Positions 19,158 through 30,583 of a stretch of DNA of 62,018 nt are shown in pieces. Source of the DNA: Desulfobacterales bacterium (GTDB lineage: Bacteria; Desulfobacterota; Desulfobacteria; Desulfobacterales; SpSt-501). The stretch spans positions 1-62,018 of the forward strand of contig JAUQXK010000131.1 of assembly GCA_030834695.1 (NCBI GenBank), written 5' to 3'. A program made the translations under genes and the position numbers. A model generated the notes under the pieces. It did no database searches. It had not been told where the DNA came from and saw only the letters and a program-made list of their open reading frames with translations. Each line of letters begins with the position of its first letter. Within the stretch, counting starts at the first letter, position 1.

Positions 19158-19938
19158 AATACTCTATGGCTTTCACTCCGTAAAGGAAGCCCTGGCGGCC
19201 GGCCGGCGCGTTCCGCTCGAAATTTATGTGGAGCGCGGGCATGCCGATTCGGTTCGGCTTCAGGAGCTCTTGAAGATGGCCGAAGCGCGCGGTGCGGCCG
19301 TGCGAGTGCTGGACGCCGCCCGGCTGGCAGCGATGTCCGGCGGCAGCGCTCAACCGGCGGTGGCGCTGCGGGCCTCCGCCTATCCTTTCGAGGAGTTTTC
19401 CCGGGCCGTGGATGAGGCCGAAGCGGCCGGGTCCGGACCCATCCTCGTGCTGGACAGCATTGTGGACCCGCACAACCTGGGTGCGATCGTGCGCTCGGCG
19501 CTGTGTGCCGGTGTCGCGGCGGTTCTCATACCGAAGGATCGCTGCGCCGGACCCACGCCGGCCGTATCGAAGATTTCAGCCGGAGCCCTTGAACATATCC
19601 GGCTGGTGCAGGTCACCAACCTGGTGCGCAGCCTTGATATTTTAAAATCGCGCGGGCGCTGGGCGGCGGGTTTGGAGCGGCAGGCTCCCCTGACCATTTT
19701 CAGCGCCGATATGCGGTTGCCGCTGGCGCTGGTGATCGGAGGCGAGGAGCGGGGGCTGCGAACGCTGGTTCGCAAAACATGCGACCTGCTGGTGTCGATT
19801 CCGCAGTCCGGCGTGATCGACTCCCTGAATGCGTCCGCCGCCGCCGCCGTCGCTCTTTACGAAATTCGCCGCCAGCGCGGGGTCGACCGTCGACCGCGGG
19901 GCGCGGCCGAGTCCGATGGTTGCCGCGGCGGCGCATAA
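19147..19938 (+). CDS. rlmB: 23S rRNA (guanosine-2'-O)-methyltransferase RlmB family
   Basis: A SPOUT-class 2'-O-methyltransferase of the TrmH/RlmB group. The substrate-binding N-terminal domain begins ILYGFHSVKEAL. The catalytic knot contains DSIVDPHNLGAIVRSALCAG (motif 1), LALVIGGEERGL (motif 2) and IPQSGVIDSLNASAAAAV (motif 3). The start is GTG at 19147, inside the end of gmk. The C-terminal ~25 residues overlap the start of comF. The exact rRNA target is inferred from family. Confidence 0.9.
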   Translation: MKTEILYGFHSVKEALAAGRRVPLEIYVERGHADSVRLQELLKMAEARGAAVRVLDAARLAAMSGGSAQPAVALRASAYPFEEFSRAVDEAEAAGSGPILVLDSIVDPHNLGAIVRSALCAGVAAVLIPKDRCAGPTPAVSKISAGALEHIRLVQVTNLVRSLDILKSRGRWAAGLERQAPLTIFSADMRLPLALVIGGEERGLRTLVRKTCDLLVSIPQSGVIDSLNASAAAAVALYEIRRQRGVDRRPRGAAESDGCRGGA

Positions 19939-20740
19939 CGGGCGGCTGCGCCGGCCGGTCATCGCCGCGCTGGCGGCGCTACGTGCGGCGGTGTTTCCGG
20001 CCCGATGTCTGCATTGCCGCCGGTTGCTTCCGGCCGACTCCGGCGGTTTCGAAAAGCCGGCGCCGGCCGGCGTCGACCGGGATCTCTTGCGGCCCTACTT
20101 CTGCAGCGATTGCCGGGCGGCGGTGACACCGGTGGAATCGCCGCTTTGTCCGCGTTGCGGCATCATGTTCAAGAGCCGCGCCGGTGCGGATCATCTCTGC
20201 GGGCGCTGTCTGGAACAGGCGCCGTCATTTAACATGGCGCGGGCGGCCCTGGTCTACGACCGGTCGGCGGTGGATATCATCCACTGCTACAAATACAAGG
20301 GCAAGACACGACTGGCCGCGCCGCTGGGAACCATTCTGTGGCGCGCCTTTGTTCGATACTGGGAGGGTCGGCCGGTCGATCTGGTGCTGCCGGTCCCGCT
20401 GCACCGCCGGCGACTGCGGCGGCGGGGGTTCAATCAGTCCGACCTCCTGCTGCGGGAGTGGCAGACGCACTCCCACCCATCGGCGGTGCCGCCGATGGGC
20501 GCCGGGGTGTTGGCGCGCACGCGAACAGCCGCCCCGCAGGCGGGGCTCGGCCGGCGTGAACGCGAATCCAACATCCGGGGGGTCTTCACCGTTCGGCGCC
20601 CGGAGCAGGTGGACGGCCGGAACATTTTGTTGGTGGACGACGTCATCACCACCGGTGCGACGGCCGGGGAATGCGCCCGCGTGCTCCTGGCCAACGGCGC
20701 GGCCCGGGTGGATGTGCTGGCCCTGGCGCGGGTCATCTGA
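19916..20740 (+). CDS. comF: ComF family phosphoribosyltransferase-like protein
   Basis: A 274-residue protein with N-terminal zinc-finger cysteines (CLHCRRLL, FCSDC, CPRCG, CGRCL) and a phosphoribosyltransferase fold ending in the PRPP loop ILLVDDVITTGAT. The middle has the ComF signature YKGKTRLA and PVPLHRRRLRRRGFNQ. ComF proteins help DNA uptake in competent bacteria, but most members have unknown roles. ATG 19916 overlaps rlmB by 23 bases. Confidence 0.9.
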   Translation: MVAAAAHNGRLRRPVIAALAALRAAVFPARCLHCRRLLPADSGGFEKPAPAGVDRDLLRPYFCSDCRAAVTPVESPLCPRCGIMFKSRAGADHLCGRCLEQAPSFNMARAALVYDRSAVDIIHCYKYKGKTRLAAPLGTILWRAFVRYWEGRPVDLVLPVPLHRRRLRRRGFNQSDLLLREWQTHSHPSAVPPMGAGVLARTRTAAPQAGLGRRERESNIRGVFTVRRPEQVDGRNILLVDDVITTGATAGECARVLLANGAARVDVLALARVI

Positions 20741-20745
20741 GGAAT

Positions 20746-20820
20746 CACCTCCGGCCGGCCGAAAACCCGATGCGCCGGACCTCGAAAAGATTGTACATGT
20801 TTTGCCGGAGGAATAATAAC
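20746..20820 (+). repeat. Intergenic repeat, copy A (short)
   Basis: This 75-base segment shares GGCCGAAAACCCG, GCCGGACCTCG, TGTAC-TG and TTTGCCGG-G--AATAA with copy B at 22419. Its left part is shorter, with only the CTCCGG end retained. It lies between comF and pgeF. Confidence 0.6.
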
Positions 20821-20855
20821 CACGAAATACTCCGACCAACGGGGGGTCGTCTGGC

Positions 20856-21620
20856 GTGATTTTTAGAAATGAAGCGGGGACCGACTATTGCCAGTTCGAG
20901 CATCTATCAGCGTGCAGCGATGTCGGTCACGCTGTTTTTTTGAGGACACGCGGAGGCAGCGATGCACCGTTCGACCGACTGAACGTCAGTCTGGCGGTCG
21001 GTGATGAAGTACTGCGGGTGCAGCACAACCGACGCCTGGTGGCCGGTGCGCTGGATGCCCCCGAGTTGGTCTTCGTGCGCCAGGTTCACGGGGTCGGTGT
21101 GCGGGTGGTCGACGGCCGGCCGGCCGGGGATGCCGGATCCCTGCCGGAAGCCGACGTTCTGATCACGGATCGGACGGGGAAGTTTCTGGTGGTGCAGGTA
21201 GCCGACTGCCAGGCCATCCTGATGTACGATCCCGTCCGCCGGGTGGTGGCCAATGTTCACTGCGGCTGGCGCGGCAGCGTGGCCGATGTGGCCGGACGAA
21301 CGGTGGAGGCTCTGCGCGGCGGCTTCGGTTGTGAGCCGAAGAACCTTTTGGCGGGGATCGGTCCGTCGCTCGGGCCCTGCTGCGCCGAGTTTGTCAACTA
21401 CCGGGAGGAAATCCCCTCCCGGCTTTGGGCCTACCGGCGCGATACGGTTTATTTCGATTTTTGGGCCATGACGCGCGATCAACTGATCGCGGCCGGTGTG
21501 CGCGAGGACCACATCGAGACCAGCCGGTTGTGCACCCGCTGCAACACCGACCGGTTTTTTTCATACCGCGGGGAGAAGCGGACCGGACGGTTCCCGGCGG
21601 TGATCGGATTGAAAATATGA
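20856..21620 (+). CDS. pgeF: PgeF/YfiH family (polyphenol oxidase-like) protein
   Basis: The 254-residue protein carries the conserved metal-site pattern: QVHGVGV (His), VADCQAILMYDP (Cys in ADC) and VHCGWRGSVADV (His), plus the C-terminal LCTRCNTDRFFSYRGEKRTGR. The family was once called laccase-like; E. coli PgeF edits peptidoglycan precursors by removing wrongly placed L-Ser, and homologues act on purine nucleosides. GTG 20856 is the start used. Its stop overlaps the pyrK start (ATGA). Confidence 0.92.
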   Translation: MIFRNEAGTDYCQFEHLSACSDVGHAVFLRTRGGSDAPFDRLNVSLAVGDEVLRVQHNRRLVAGALDAPELVFVRQVHGVGVRVVDGRPAGDAGSLPEADVLITDRTGKFLVVQVADCQAILMYDPVRRVVANVHCGWRGSVADVAGRTVEALRGGFGCEPKNLLAGIGPSLGPCCAEFVNYREEIPSRLWAYRRDTVYFDFWAMTRDQLIAAGVREDHIETSRLCTRCNTDRFFSYRGEKRTGRFPAVIGLKI

Positions 21621-22414
21621 CTCTGACCGTTGCCCGCGTGCTTTATAACACCCCGCTCGCCTCGTCCTATGGCCGCGTCGGACTGAGCTGCGGCGATGCG
21701 TTCGCCCATGCCAAGCCCGGCCAGTTCGTCATGCTGGGGTTTGCGGAAAGCATCGATCCGTTGCTGCGACGCCCGTTCTCCATCCATCGCCGGCTGGATG
21801 GCGATGGGGCGTTGCGCGGCATCGAGCTGCTCTACAAGATCGTGGGACCGGCGACGCGGCGGCTGTCTCGGCTGGCGGCCGGGGAGTCCGTCAGCCTGCT
21901 GGGGCCGCTGGGAAGCGCTTTTGTTCTACGGGCGGGGGTCCGCCGTTTATACCTGGCGGCCGGCGGAGTGGGGGTCGCGCCGCTGTTGTTTTTCGCCGAA
22001 CATTTGGACCGCCGCCAGTTGCAGATGCTCGACTGTCGGCTGTTTCTGGGCGGACGCAGTCGCGAAGACCTTTTATGCGTCGAAGACTTCGAGCGTCTCG
22101 GCATCGCGGTCGTGTCGACCACCGACGACGGCAGCTGCGGTGATCAGTGCCGGGTGACGACTCCGCTGGAGGAGGCCATCCGGCTGGCGCCTCCGGATCT
22201 GGTGCTGGCCTGCGGCCCGCGGGAGATGCTGGCCTGCGTTCTGGGCATCGTGCGGCAGCACGGCACTGCCTGTCAGGTCTCCATCGAGACCATGATGGCC
22301 TGCGGCATGGGCGCATGTCTCGGCTGCGCGGTCAAGGGCCATCAGGACGAAACGCGTTTCCTGCACGCCTGCATGGATGGGCCGGTGTTTGACGCCGATG
22401 AGATCGGGCTGTAG
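21617..22414 (+). CDS. pyrK: Dihydroorotate dehydrogenase electron-transfer subunit PyrK-like
   Basis: A 265-residue FAD/[2Fe-2S] flavoprotein. It has the FAD-binding barrel (LLRRPFSIHRR), a ferredoxin-reductase NAD-binding region (LYLAAGGVGVAPLLFFAEHL, VLACGPREML) and a C-terminal iron-sulphur motif with cysteines in CGMGACLGCAVKG and HACMDG. PyrK shuttles electrons from PyrD-bound dihydroorotate oxidation to NAD. No pyrD follows, so the partner must be elsewhere. The start overlaps pgeF by 4 bases. Confidence 0.9.
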   Translation: MTLTVARVLYNTPLASSYGRVGLSCGDAFAHAKPGQFVMLGFAESIDPLLRRPFSIHRRLDGDGALRGIELLYKIVGPATRRLSRLAAGESVSLLGPLGSAFVLRAGVRRLYLAAGGVGVAPLLFFAEHLDRRQLQMLDCRLFLGGRSREDLLCVEDFERLGIAVVSTTDDGSCGDQCRVTTPLEEAIRLAPPDLVLACGPREMLACVLGIVRQHGTACQVSIETMMACGMGACLGCAVKGHQDETRFLHACMDGPVFDADEIGL

Positions 22415-22418
22415 ATTA

Positions 22419-22536
22419 TCACTCCGGCAGCAAGATATTTCTGGTTTGACCAGATCGTTCATCCGCGCGGCGGCCGAAAACCCGCCCCGCCGGACCTCGG
22501 CTGGAGGTGTACCTGCTCATTTGCCGGGGTAATAAG
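22419..22536 (+). repeat. Intergenic repeat, copy B
   Basis: A 118-base segment between pyrK and the ATP synthase genes. The left end is ACTCCGGCAGCAAG, the centre GGCCGAAAACCCGCC then CGCCGGACCTCGG, and the right end ATTTGCCGGGGTAATAAG. The ends are imperfect inverted repeats. The centre matches copy A closely and copies C and D in the GCCGAAA-CCC core. Confidence 0.65.
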
Positions 22537-22619
22537 TTTGGCGTTGACTTGGTAGAGACGATATGTTAGGTGCAGTCGTTCTATTCCGGCGGCGACGCGT
22601 CGAAGAGACTCCATTTCTT

Positions 22620-22838
22620 ATGAAGCGTGAGACCAGACGGGCGTGGCGGGAGCTGGCGTATTACAGCAGTCTTGGTTTATCCATGGCGCTCTCGATCGTC
22701 ATCGGGCTGGCCGTGGGGGTCTACCTGGATCGGCGGTTTGACACATCTCCCTGGTGCCTGTTGATTTTCTTGGTTTTGGGTATTGCCGCCGGGTTTCGTA
22801 ATATTGCGCATGCGATTCGAAAGAGCCGCGACCTGTGA
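22620..22838 (+). CDS. atpZ: AtpZ-type F0F1 ATP synthase accessory subunit
   Basis: A small two-helix membrane protein of 72 residues. WRELAYYSSLGLSMALSIVIGL and LLIFLVLGIAAGFRNI are the helices, and GVYLDRRFDTSPW between them is the AtpZ/AtpI family signature. These proteins assist c-ring assembly or transport Mg2+. An in-frame ATG at 22563 would add 19 residues; neither start has a strong ribosome site. It begins the F0 cluster. Confidence 0.82.
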   Translation: MKRETRRAWRELAYYSSLGLSMALSIVIGLAVGVYLDRRFDTSPWCLLIFLVLGIAAGFRNIAHAIRKSRDL

Positions 22839-22872
22839 GCCGCATGCGGACTGACTCATTTGTGCCGACGCC

Positions 22873-23259
22873 GTGCAGATTCAACAACGCATATTGCAGT
22901 TCGTCACCCGCGCCAACTGGGTCATCCTGGCCGGGGCGACCGTGGTGGGAATTGCGGTGGCACCGCTGGACTTCGCGTTTGGCATTCTCAGCGGAGGCCT
23001 GATCGTCACCGTCAACTTCTACCTGTTGGCCAGGACGCTGCAACGGGCGCTGACACCGCCCCATCTGGCCTCGCACAACGCAGTGATCGCCAAGTATTAT
23101 CTGCGCTTTCTGGCCAGTGCATTCGTTATTTTTCTGCTGATCGCCGGAGGCGTGGTGAATCCGCTGGGGCTTGTCATCGGCCTTTCGGTTGTGGTAGTGA
23201 GCATCATCCTAGCGACCATTCGTGAAGTGAAAAAAATCATCTTTAAGGAGGCGGTCTAA
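22873..23259 (+). CDS. atpI: ATP synthase subunit I (AtpI-like)
   Basis: A 128-residue membrane protein with four hydrophobic helices (residues ~15-35, 38-58, 75-95 and 98-118). It sits directly before atpB, the position of the ATP synthase I protein that assists c-ring assembly. FGILSGGLIVTVNFYLLARTL and the C-terminal IREVKKIIF fit the family. The start is GTG 22873. It ends 2 bases before atpB. Confidence 0.85.
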   Translation: MQIQQRILQFVTRANWVILAGATVVGIAVAPLDFAFGILSGGLIVTVNFYLLARTLQRALTPPHLASHNAVIAKYYLRFLASAFVIFLLIAGGVVNPLGLVIGLSVVVVSIILATIREVKKIIFKEAV

Positions 23260-23261
23260 GG

Positions 23262-23951
23262 ATGGAACACCCCTATCTGTTTCTGCCCAAGGTTTTTGAA
23301 CTCTTCGGTTTGGGTCATTTCGCGAATGCCTATCCTCACGTGGTTTACTCCTGGCTCGTCCTCTTGATCTTGATCGTTTTGGCCTATATCGGCGGCCGCA
23401 GCATCACCCTCGTCCCCGGCAAGGCTCAAAACTTTTTTGAAGTGGTGGTCTCGGGGATGGAGGAGTTCATGGTGGATGTGACCGGCGAGGAGGGGCGGTG
23501 GTTTTTTCCGTTGGTCGGCACCCTCTTTCTCTACATCGTGACCTGCAACCTGATCGGGCTCATCCCGGGTTTTTTCCCGCCGACCGCCAGCATCAACACC
23601 ACACTGTCCTGCGCGCTGGTGTCTTTCACGTTCACGCACTTCATCGGGGTGAAGTACCACGGCGTTAAGTACATCAAGCACTTTCTGGGGCCCATCTGGT
23701 GGATGATCCCCATCATCTTCCCGATCGAGTTGATCGGCCACCTGGCCCGCATCATGTCGCTGTCCTTCCGGTTGTTCGGAAACATGATGGGGCATGAACT
23801 GGTTCTCATGATCCTGTTCATGCTGGCGGGCGCCTTCTTCGCACCGCTGCCGATCATGGCGATGGGGATTTTCGTATCCTTTGTTCAGGCCTTTGTGTTC
23901 TTTTTGCTGTCGATCATGTATTTCAGCGGTGCCATGGAGCATGCGCACTGA
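23262..23951 (+). CDS. atpB: F0F1 ATP synthase subunit a
   Basis: The ion-channel half of F0. The 229-residue protein has about six membrane helices and the stator Arg in [15 protein letters not shown], which faces the c-ring carboxylate. An AAGGAGG precedes the ATG at 23262. The F1 genes (atpHAGDC) and subunit b are not in this window, consistent with the split F0/F1 arrangement common in Desulfobacterota. Confidence 0.95.
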   Translation: MEHPYLFLPKVFELFGLGHFANAYPHVVYSWLVLLILIVLAYIGGRSITLVPGKAQNFFEVVVSGMEEFMVDVTGEEGRWFFPLVGTLFLYIVTCNLIGLIPGFFPPTASINTTLSCALVSFTFTHFIGVKYHGVKYIKHFLGPIWWMIPIIFPIELIGHLARIMSLSFRLFGNMMGHELVLMILFMLAGAFFAPLPIMAMGIFVSFVQAFVFFLLSIMYFSGAMEHAH

Positions 23952-24046
23952 TCAGCGTGGATCGGTGCGGGTGCGGCAGATGCGCGTTTAATGGGAGCCT
24001 GGAAGAAGCCCCATCACATACCCATCCAAAGGAGGAAGACAAACGT

Positions 24047-24328
24047 ATGGAAGCCAAAGCATTGGAGTTCTTCATCGCCTGTGTGACTGCCGCCGGTTTC
24101 GGAATTGCGATCGCCGCTTTCGGTTGCGGCATTGCCCAGGGGCTAGGTCTGAGGTCTGCGGTCGAGGGCATTGCCCGGAACCCGGAGTCCTCGGGTAAGG
24201 TCACCGTGACCATGCTGATCGGTCTGGCCCTGATCGAATCGCTTTGTATTTATGCGCTGGTCGTTGCGCTGATTCTCATCTTCGCGCATCCCCAGGCCAC
24301 GGCCATTGCCAAGCTGTTCATGAAGTAA
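24047..24328 (+). CDS. atpE: F0F1 ATP synthase subunit c
   Basis: The proteolipid that forms the rotor ring. The 93-residue protein has two helices joined by the polar loop [13 protein letters not shown] and the ion-binding Glu64 in [10 protein letters not shown]. Gln31, Ser65 and Tyr69 match positions of the sodium-binding site of Ilyobacter-type c-rings, but the Thr after Ser is Leu here. ATG 24047 follows AAAGGAGGAAG. A strong terminator ends the operon. Confidence 0.95.
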   Translation: MEAKALEFFIACVTAAGFGIAIAAFGCGIAQGLGLRSAVEGIARNPESSGKVTVTMLIGLALIESLCIYALVVALILIFAHPQATAIAKLFMK

Positions 24329-24348
24329 TCGTTGTTTTTAACAGTGCA

Positions 24349-24382
24349 AAAGCCCGCGGAAGACCTTCCGCGGGCTTTTTTT
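24349..24382 (+). terminator. Rho-independent terminator of the F0 operon
   Basis: Arms AGCCCGCGGA and TCCGCGGGCT pair perfectly around a 6-base loop, followed by a run of seven T. It starts about 20 bases after the atpE stop. Confidence 0.92.
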
Positions 24383-24386
24383 GCTC

Positions 24387-24502
24387 GATGAATCCCGCTG
24401 CGCATAATGGTGCGCCGCCACGTGCAACCTGATCTGAGGCCCGGAGCGGTGGGGTTTCGGCTGCAGCGATGGTTGACGCGGCGGGACCAATTTATTGCCG
24501 GA
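24387..24502 (-). repeat. Intergenic repeat, copy D (inverted)
   Basis: On the minus strand this segment reads GGCTCCGGCAATAAATTGG at one end and GCAGCCGAAACCCCACCGC in the centre, matching copy C (42796). The far end near 24390 is degenerate. It lies between the F0 terminator and the end of uvrA. Confidence 0.55.
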
Positions 24503-24511
24503 GCCATAACG

Positions 24512-27370
<2,859 letters not shown>

Positions 27371-28127
27371 CGCTCTATATCCCGATCCCGGTCGGCCGGT
27401 GGCCTTGAGACCATCTGGAATAATTCGTAAAAACCGTCTGTAATCCTTGTAGAACCGCGATAATTAAGATCTGAACCGGTCGCCGCTTGCGTCGGGCCTT
27501 GATCCTCAACGGTTTGAAAGAACCGCCTCAACTCAAAACCAACTGGGTCGCACCCCCGCAGAAAGGTCGATTTTATTTATCATATAATTCCATTAATTTC
27601 AGTATGTTTTTTAATCAGCGGACTTTGCTTCAGCAAGCCGTGCACGGTCCCGGCATGGATCTCATGGCGCGGATCGAGATGAAGGCTCGACCCCGGCGGG
27701 GGGGGTGTCGCATAGGCGTTCTTTCGGCCGTCATTAATTTAAAAATTGTAGATAATAAAAGATAATAGAAGGATTCATGAGATGTCTCCCCGGACGGGTT
27801 CATCGGGAAAGGATTGGATTCCCCGAAATTGTTTGAAAATCTAACAATTCTCCGGAAGGTTCTCATTCAGCCAAAATTCGCCTCAGTTAAAATTTTAAAA
27901 TATGATAACAGACAGATATAAATTGTTCATAACCGCAGGCGAGGACAGCGCAAACGCCAGAAATTCAGGTTTGACTTTACTCGGGCCATTGGCTTAAAAC
28001 GCTGCCTCATGATCGCGGGGCATCACACGGAGTGTATGGCCTCCTCCCCCCTTTCTGATTCCTCTTTCGGCCCGCAGCAGCCAGCACGCCGGGGGCGACC
28101 GGTTAAACCAGCAGCATAGAACAGTCG
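27371..28127. other. 757-base AT-rich gap between uvrA and the DnaA paralogue
   Basis: The gap divides uvrA (leftward) from the dnaA-like gene (rightward) and holds both promoters. Several AT-rich blocks stand out from the GC-rich surroundings (27570-27610, 27735-27775, 27880-27935). Two one-mismatch DnaA-box-like 9-mers occur on the plus strand as TGTAGATAA (27749-27757) and TGTTCATAA (27924-27932). I see no convincing gene; the 92-codon open frame at 27487 lacks recognisable features. Confidence 0.5.
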
Positions 28128-29474
28128 ATGAACAAGGCGTGGAAAGACATTAAGGCAAGTCTCAAGAGGCGGATCCCGGCGCATAGCTTTCGCATGTGGA
28201 TCGAGCCGCTTGAACTGCACCGTGGAGATGATGACGATTGTGTGATTACCTGCCCGAACGCCTTTTCCCGAAAGCGAGTCCAGGACCACTTCGGCGCGCT
28301 GATCGAAACGGAGTTGCGGCGGGTCCTCGGTGATGCTGCCGGCGCCGTCGGCTATCATGTGGCCGGCCGGCGGAACGGGCATCGGATCGGCCCCGAAGCC
28401 CACCTGCAGTTGCCCTTGCCAAGCGAAACCATCCGCCCCCACAACGGCCGTCTGCTGCGGAAGGATTTCACCTTCGACCACTTTGTCGTGGGTGCCAACA
28501 ACGACTTTGCTTATTCGGCATCGCTTTCCCTGGCCACGCAACGCGAATGCCGCCAACCCGCGCTGTTCCTGCTCGCCGGAACGGGACTCGGCAAAAGCCA
28601 CCTGTCTCAGGCCATCGGCCACCACATCCTGGACCAAGCGCCGGATGAGCGCGTGTATTACATGACCGCTGAAGATTTCAGCAACGAGATGGTTCAGGCC
28701 TATCGTCACGATTCAATCGATAAATTCAAGACCAAATACCGGCAGCACTGCGATGTGCTGTTGATCGAGGACGTGCACTACTTGAGCGGAAAGGAGCGCA
28801 CGCAGATCGAACTGGCGATGACCTTGGACACGCTGTACGAGGCCGGCAAGCGCATCATTTTCTCCAGCAGCTGCCTGCCGTCGGACATTCCCAAGCTGCA
28901 CGAGAAGCTGCGGTCGCGATTCTCTTGCGGGCTGATCTCCGCCATCGAGCCGCCGAATTACCGCACGCGCGTGCGCATTCTGCAGAAAAAGGCCAGCCTG
29001 CAGAATTACCACGTACCGGAGCCGGTGATCAGCTACCTGGCCGCGGAATTGGTGGGTGACGTGCGCCAGCTCGAAAGCGGCCTGAACGGAGTGGCCGCCA
29101 AGTCTTCTCTATTGGGGGCGCCGATTAATCTGGCGCTGGCCGAGAGTGTCGTCAAGCATATCGCCAGCCAGCGTCAGAAAATCACGCTGGAGGTGATCAA
29201 GACGCTCGTCTGCAAATATTACAGCGTCTCCCTGGCGGATCTGATTTCGCGCTCACGTAAGCAAAATCTCGTGCGGCCGCGCCAGATGGCCATCTATTTG
29301 TCGCGCCGTTTCACGGACTCTCCCCTGCAGACCATCGGCAAGACATTCAACCGCTACCACGCGACCGCACTGCACTCGATTCATTGCATTGAAAAAGGGC
29401 TGAAGTCGGACAGCTCCATCCGGCAACAAGTGGAGTTCTTCCGTCAGAAGTTGGAATCCGGAAAGTTCAATTAG
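28128..29474 (+). CDS. Divergent DnaA paralogue (DnaA-like AAA+ protein)
   Basis: A 448-residue protein with full DnaA architecture: N-terminal domain (residues 1-75, SFRMWIEPLEL) and AAA+ core with Walker A GTGLGKSHL (151-159), Walker B LLIEDVHYL (211-219) and the sensor region LHEKLRSRFSCGL. The C-terminal DNA-binding domain has RPRQMAIYLSRRFTDSPL. The box-reading signature, normally GGRDHTTV, is FNRYHATA here, so Asp and one Thr are lost. dnaN, recF and gyrB are not adjacent. It may be a regulator or a second initiator; which one cannot be decided here. Confidence 0.85.
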   Translation: MNKAWKDIKASLKRRIPAHSFRMWIEPLELHRGDDDDCVITCPNAFSRKRVQDHFGALIETELRRVLGDAAGAVGYHVAGRRNGHRIGPEAHLQLPLPSETIRPHNGRLLRKDFTFDHFVVGANNDFAYSASLSLATQRECRQPALFLLAGTGLGKSHLSQAIGHHILDQAPDERVYYMTAEDFSNEMVQAYRHDSIDKFKTKYRQHCDVLLIEDVHYLSGKERTQIELAMTLDTLYEAGKRIIFSSSCLPSDIPKLHEKLRSRFSCGLISAIEPPNYRTRVRILQKKASLQNYHVPEPVISYLAAELVGDVRQLESGLNGVAAKSSLLGAPINLALAESVVKHIASQRQKITLEVIKTLVCKYYSVSLADLISRSRKQNLVRPRQMAIYLSRRFTDSPLQTIGKTFNRYHATALHSIHCIEKGLKSDSSIRQQVEFFRQKLESGKFN

Positions 29475-29525
29475 GCCGATCGGGACTGGGTGCGGAGTTC
29501 AAACCGGTGCGCCGATGCCAAGTTC

Positions 29526-29723
29526 CTATTGGAACGTCAGCAGTTGGTCGTCGCCCGCCGCGGACTCCTCTAAAACCTCCAAGAAGATGGCCTGATCGCG
29601 CTCGATGGCACAGCGGATCCGGATCGCGCAATAATTGCGGCAGATCGGGTCATCGGCCTGGAAGCTTCCGAAACACCCGAGGGGGATCGTGGCCGATGAG
29701 CGGCCAAGGCTTTTTTTTTTCAT
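29526..29723 (-). CDS. Small cysteine-rich protein
   Basis: A 65-residue protein with Cys17, Cys28, Cys32 and Cys38 in LGCFGSF and DPICRNYCAIRIRCAIERDQ. The spacing suggests a metal site or disulphides. It overlaps the end of suhB by 4 bases and is therefore likely translated from the same message. I recall similar short Cys proteins in sulphate reducers but know no function. Confidence 0.6.
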   Translation of the reverse strand: MKKKSLGRSSATIPLGCFGSFQADDPICRNYCAIRIRCAIERDQAIFLEVLEESAAGDDQLLTFQ

Positions 29724-30508
29724 GAACGGGTTCCCCCTCCCATGAGCTTAAGCAAGTCGGTATGAATGCGGCCGTTGGTTGCTAGGATCTCACGGCCGTC
29801 GGCTCCCACCGGCCGGTTGGAAAAATCAGTGGTTCGGCCGCCGGCCTCTCGCACGATCAGCGCTCCAGCGGCCGTGTCCCAGGGCTGCAACCGGTCCTCC
29901 CAATAGCCGACAAACCGTCCGCACGCCACGAAACACAAGTCCAGCGCTGCCGAACCGAAGCGGCGGATACCCCGCGACGCCTTCAGGCAGCGCAGCAGCC
30001 GTTCGGCCATGGCGTCGAACCCGTGGGAGCGTTCGTACGGAAAACCGGTGGCCAACAGGCTGTCCGCAACTCGTGTTTCCGGGCTGACGCCGATCGGCTC
30101 ACCGTTCAAAAAAGCACCCCTTCCGGCCTGCGCTGAAAACAGCTCTCCGCTGACCGGGTTGAGCACCACTCCCGCCAGTACGGCATCTCCGCGGGCGAAA
30201 GCGATGGAGACGGCGTAAAAAGGGACCTGGTGTGCGTAATTGACGGTCCCGTCCAAAGGGTCGACCAGCCAGCGCTCCTCCGCTGACCCGGGCTGCGTTC
30301 CGCTTTCCTCGGCGACGATGCCGTGTTGCGGATAAGCGGCCCGGATCGTACGAATGATCTCTTTTTCAGCGGCGATGTCCGCGTCCGTGACCAAATCGTT
30401 GGGTCCCTTTGAGTCGATCGAGCTTAAATGCTTCCAACGGGAACGCAGCACGTCCGCGCTCGCGTAAGCGGCCCGGACCGCGACTCGCAGTAGGTGATCG
30501 AGATCCAT
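29720..30508 (-). CDS. suhB: Inositol monophosphatase family protein
   Basis: A Mg2+-dependent phosphatase of the IMPase/SuhB fold, 262 residues. Metal-binding motifs are EESG near residue 70, DPLDGTVNYAHQVPFYAVSIA near residue 85 and the C-terminal WEDRLQPWDTAAGALIVREAGG. It could act on inositol phosphates, as a bisphosphate nucleotidase or as a rRNA-transcription factor like SuhB; the sequence does not decide. It follows hflX. Confidence 0.9.
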   Translation of the reverse strand: MDLDHLLRVAVRAAYASADVLRSRWKHLSSIDSKGPNDLVTDADIAAEKEIIRTIRAAYPQHGIVAEESGTQPGSAEERWLVDPLDGTVNYAHQVPFYAVSIAFARGDAVLAGVVLNPVSGELFSAQAGRGAFLNGEPIGVSPETRVADSLLATGFPYERSHGFDAMAERLLRCLKASRGIRRFGSAALDLCFVACGRFVGYWEDRLQPWDTAAGALIVREAGGRTTDFSNRPVGADGREILATNGRIHTDLLKLMGGGTRS

Positions 30509-30583
30509 CGCTGGTCACGTTATATCGGTTCAAGGAATCATGTCAACCTCAATCGGTTGTGGTCGATCGGGGGTCTCGCACCG

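Noticed and set aside
27487-27765. 92-codon frame upstream of the DnaA paralogue
   Set aside because: It has mixed composition, no ribosome site and no family resemblance; the region is better read as intergenic.
27371-29474. Chromosomal replication origin oriC
   Set aside because: There are only two weak box-like sites, no dnaN next to the gene, and the DnaA is a divergent paralogue.
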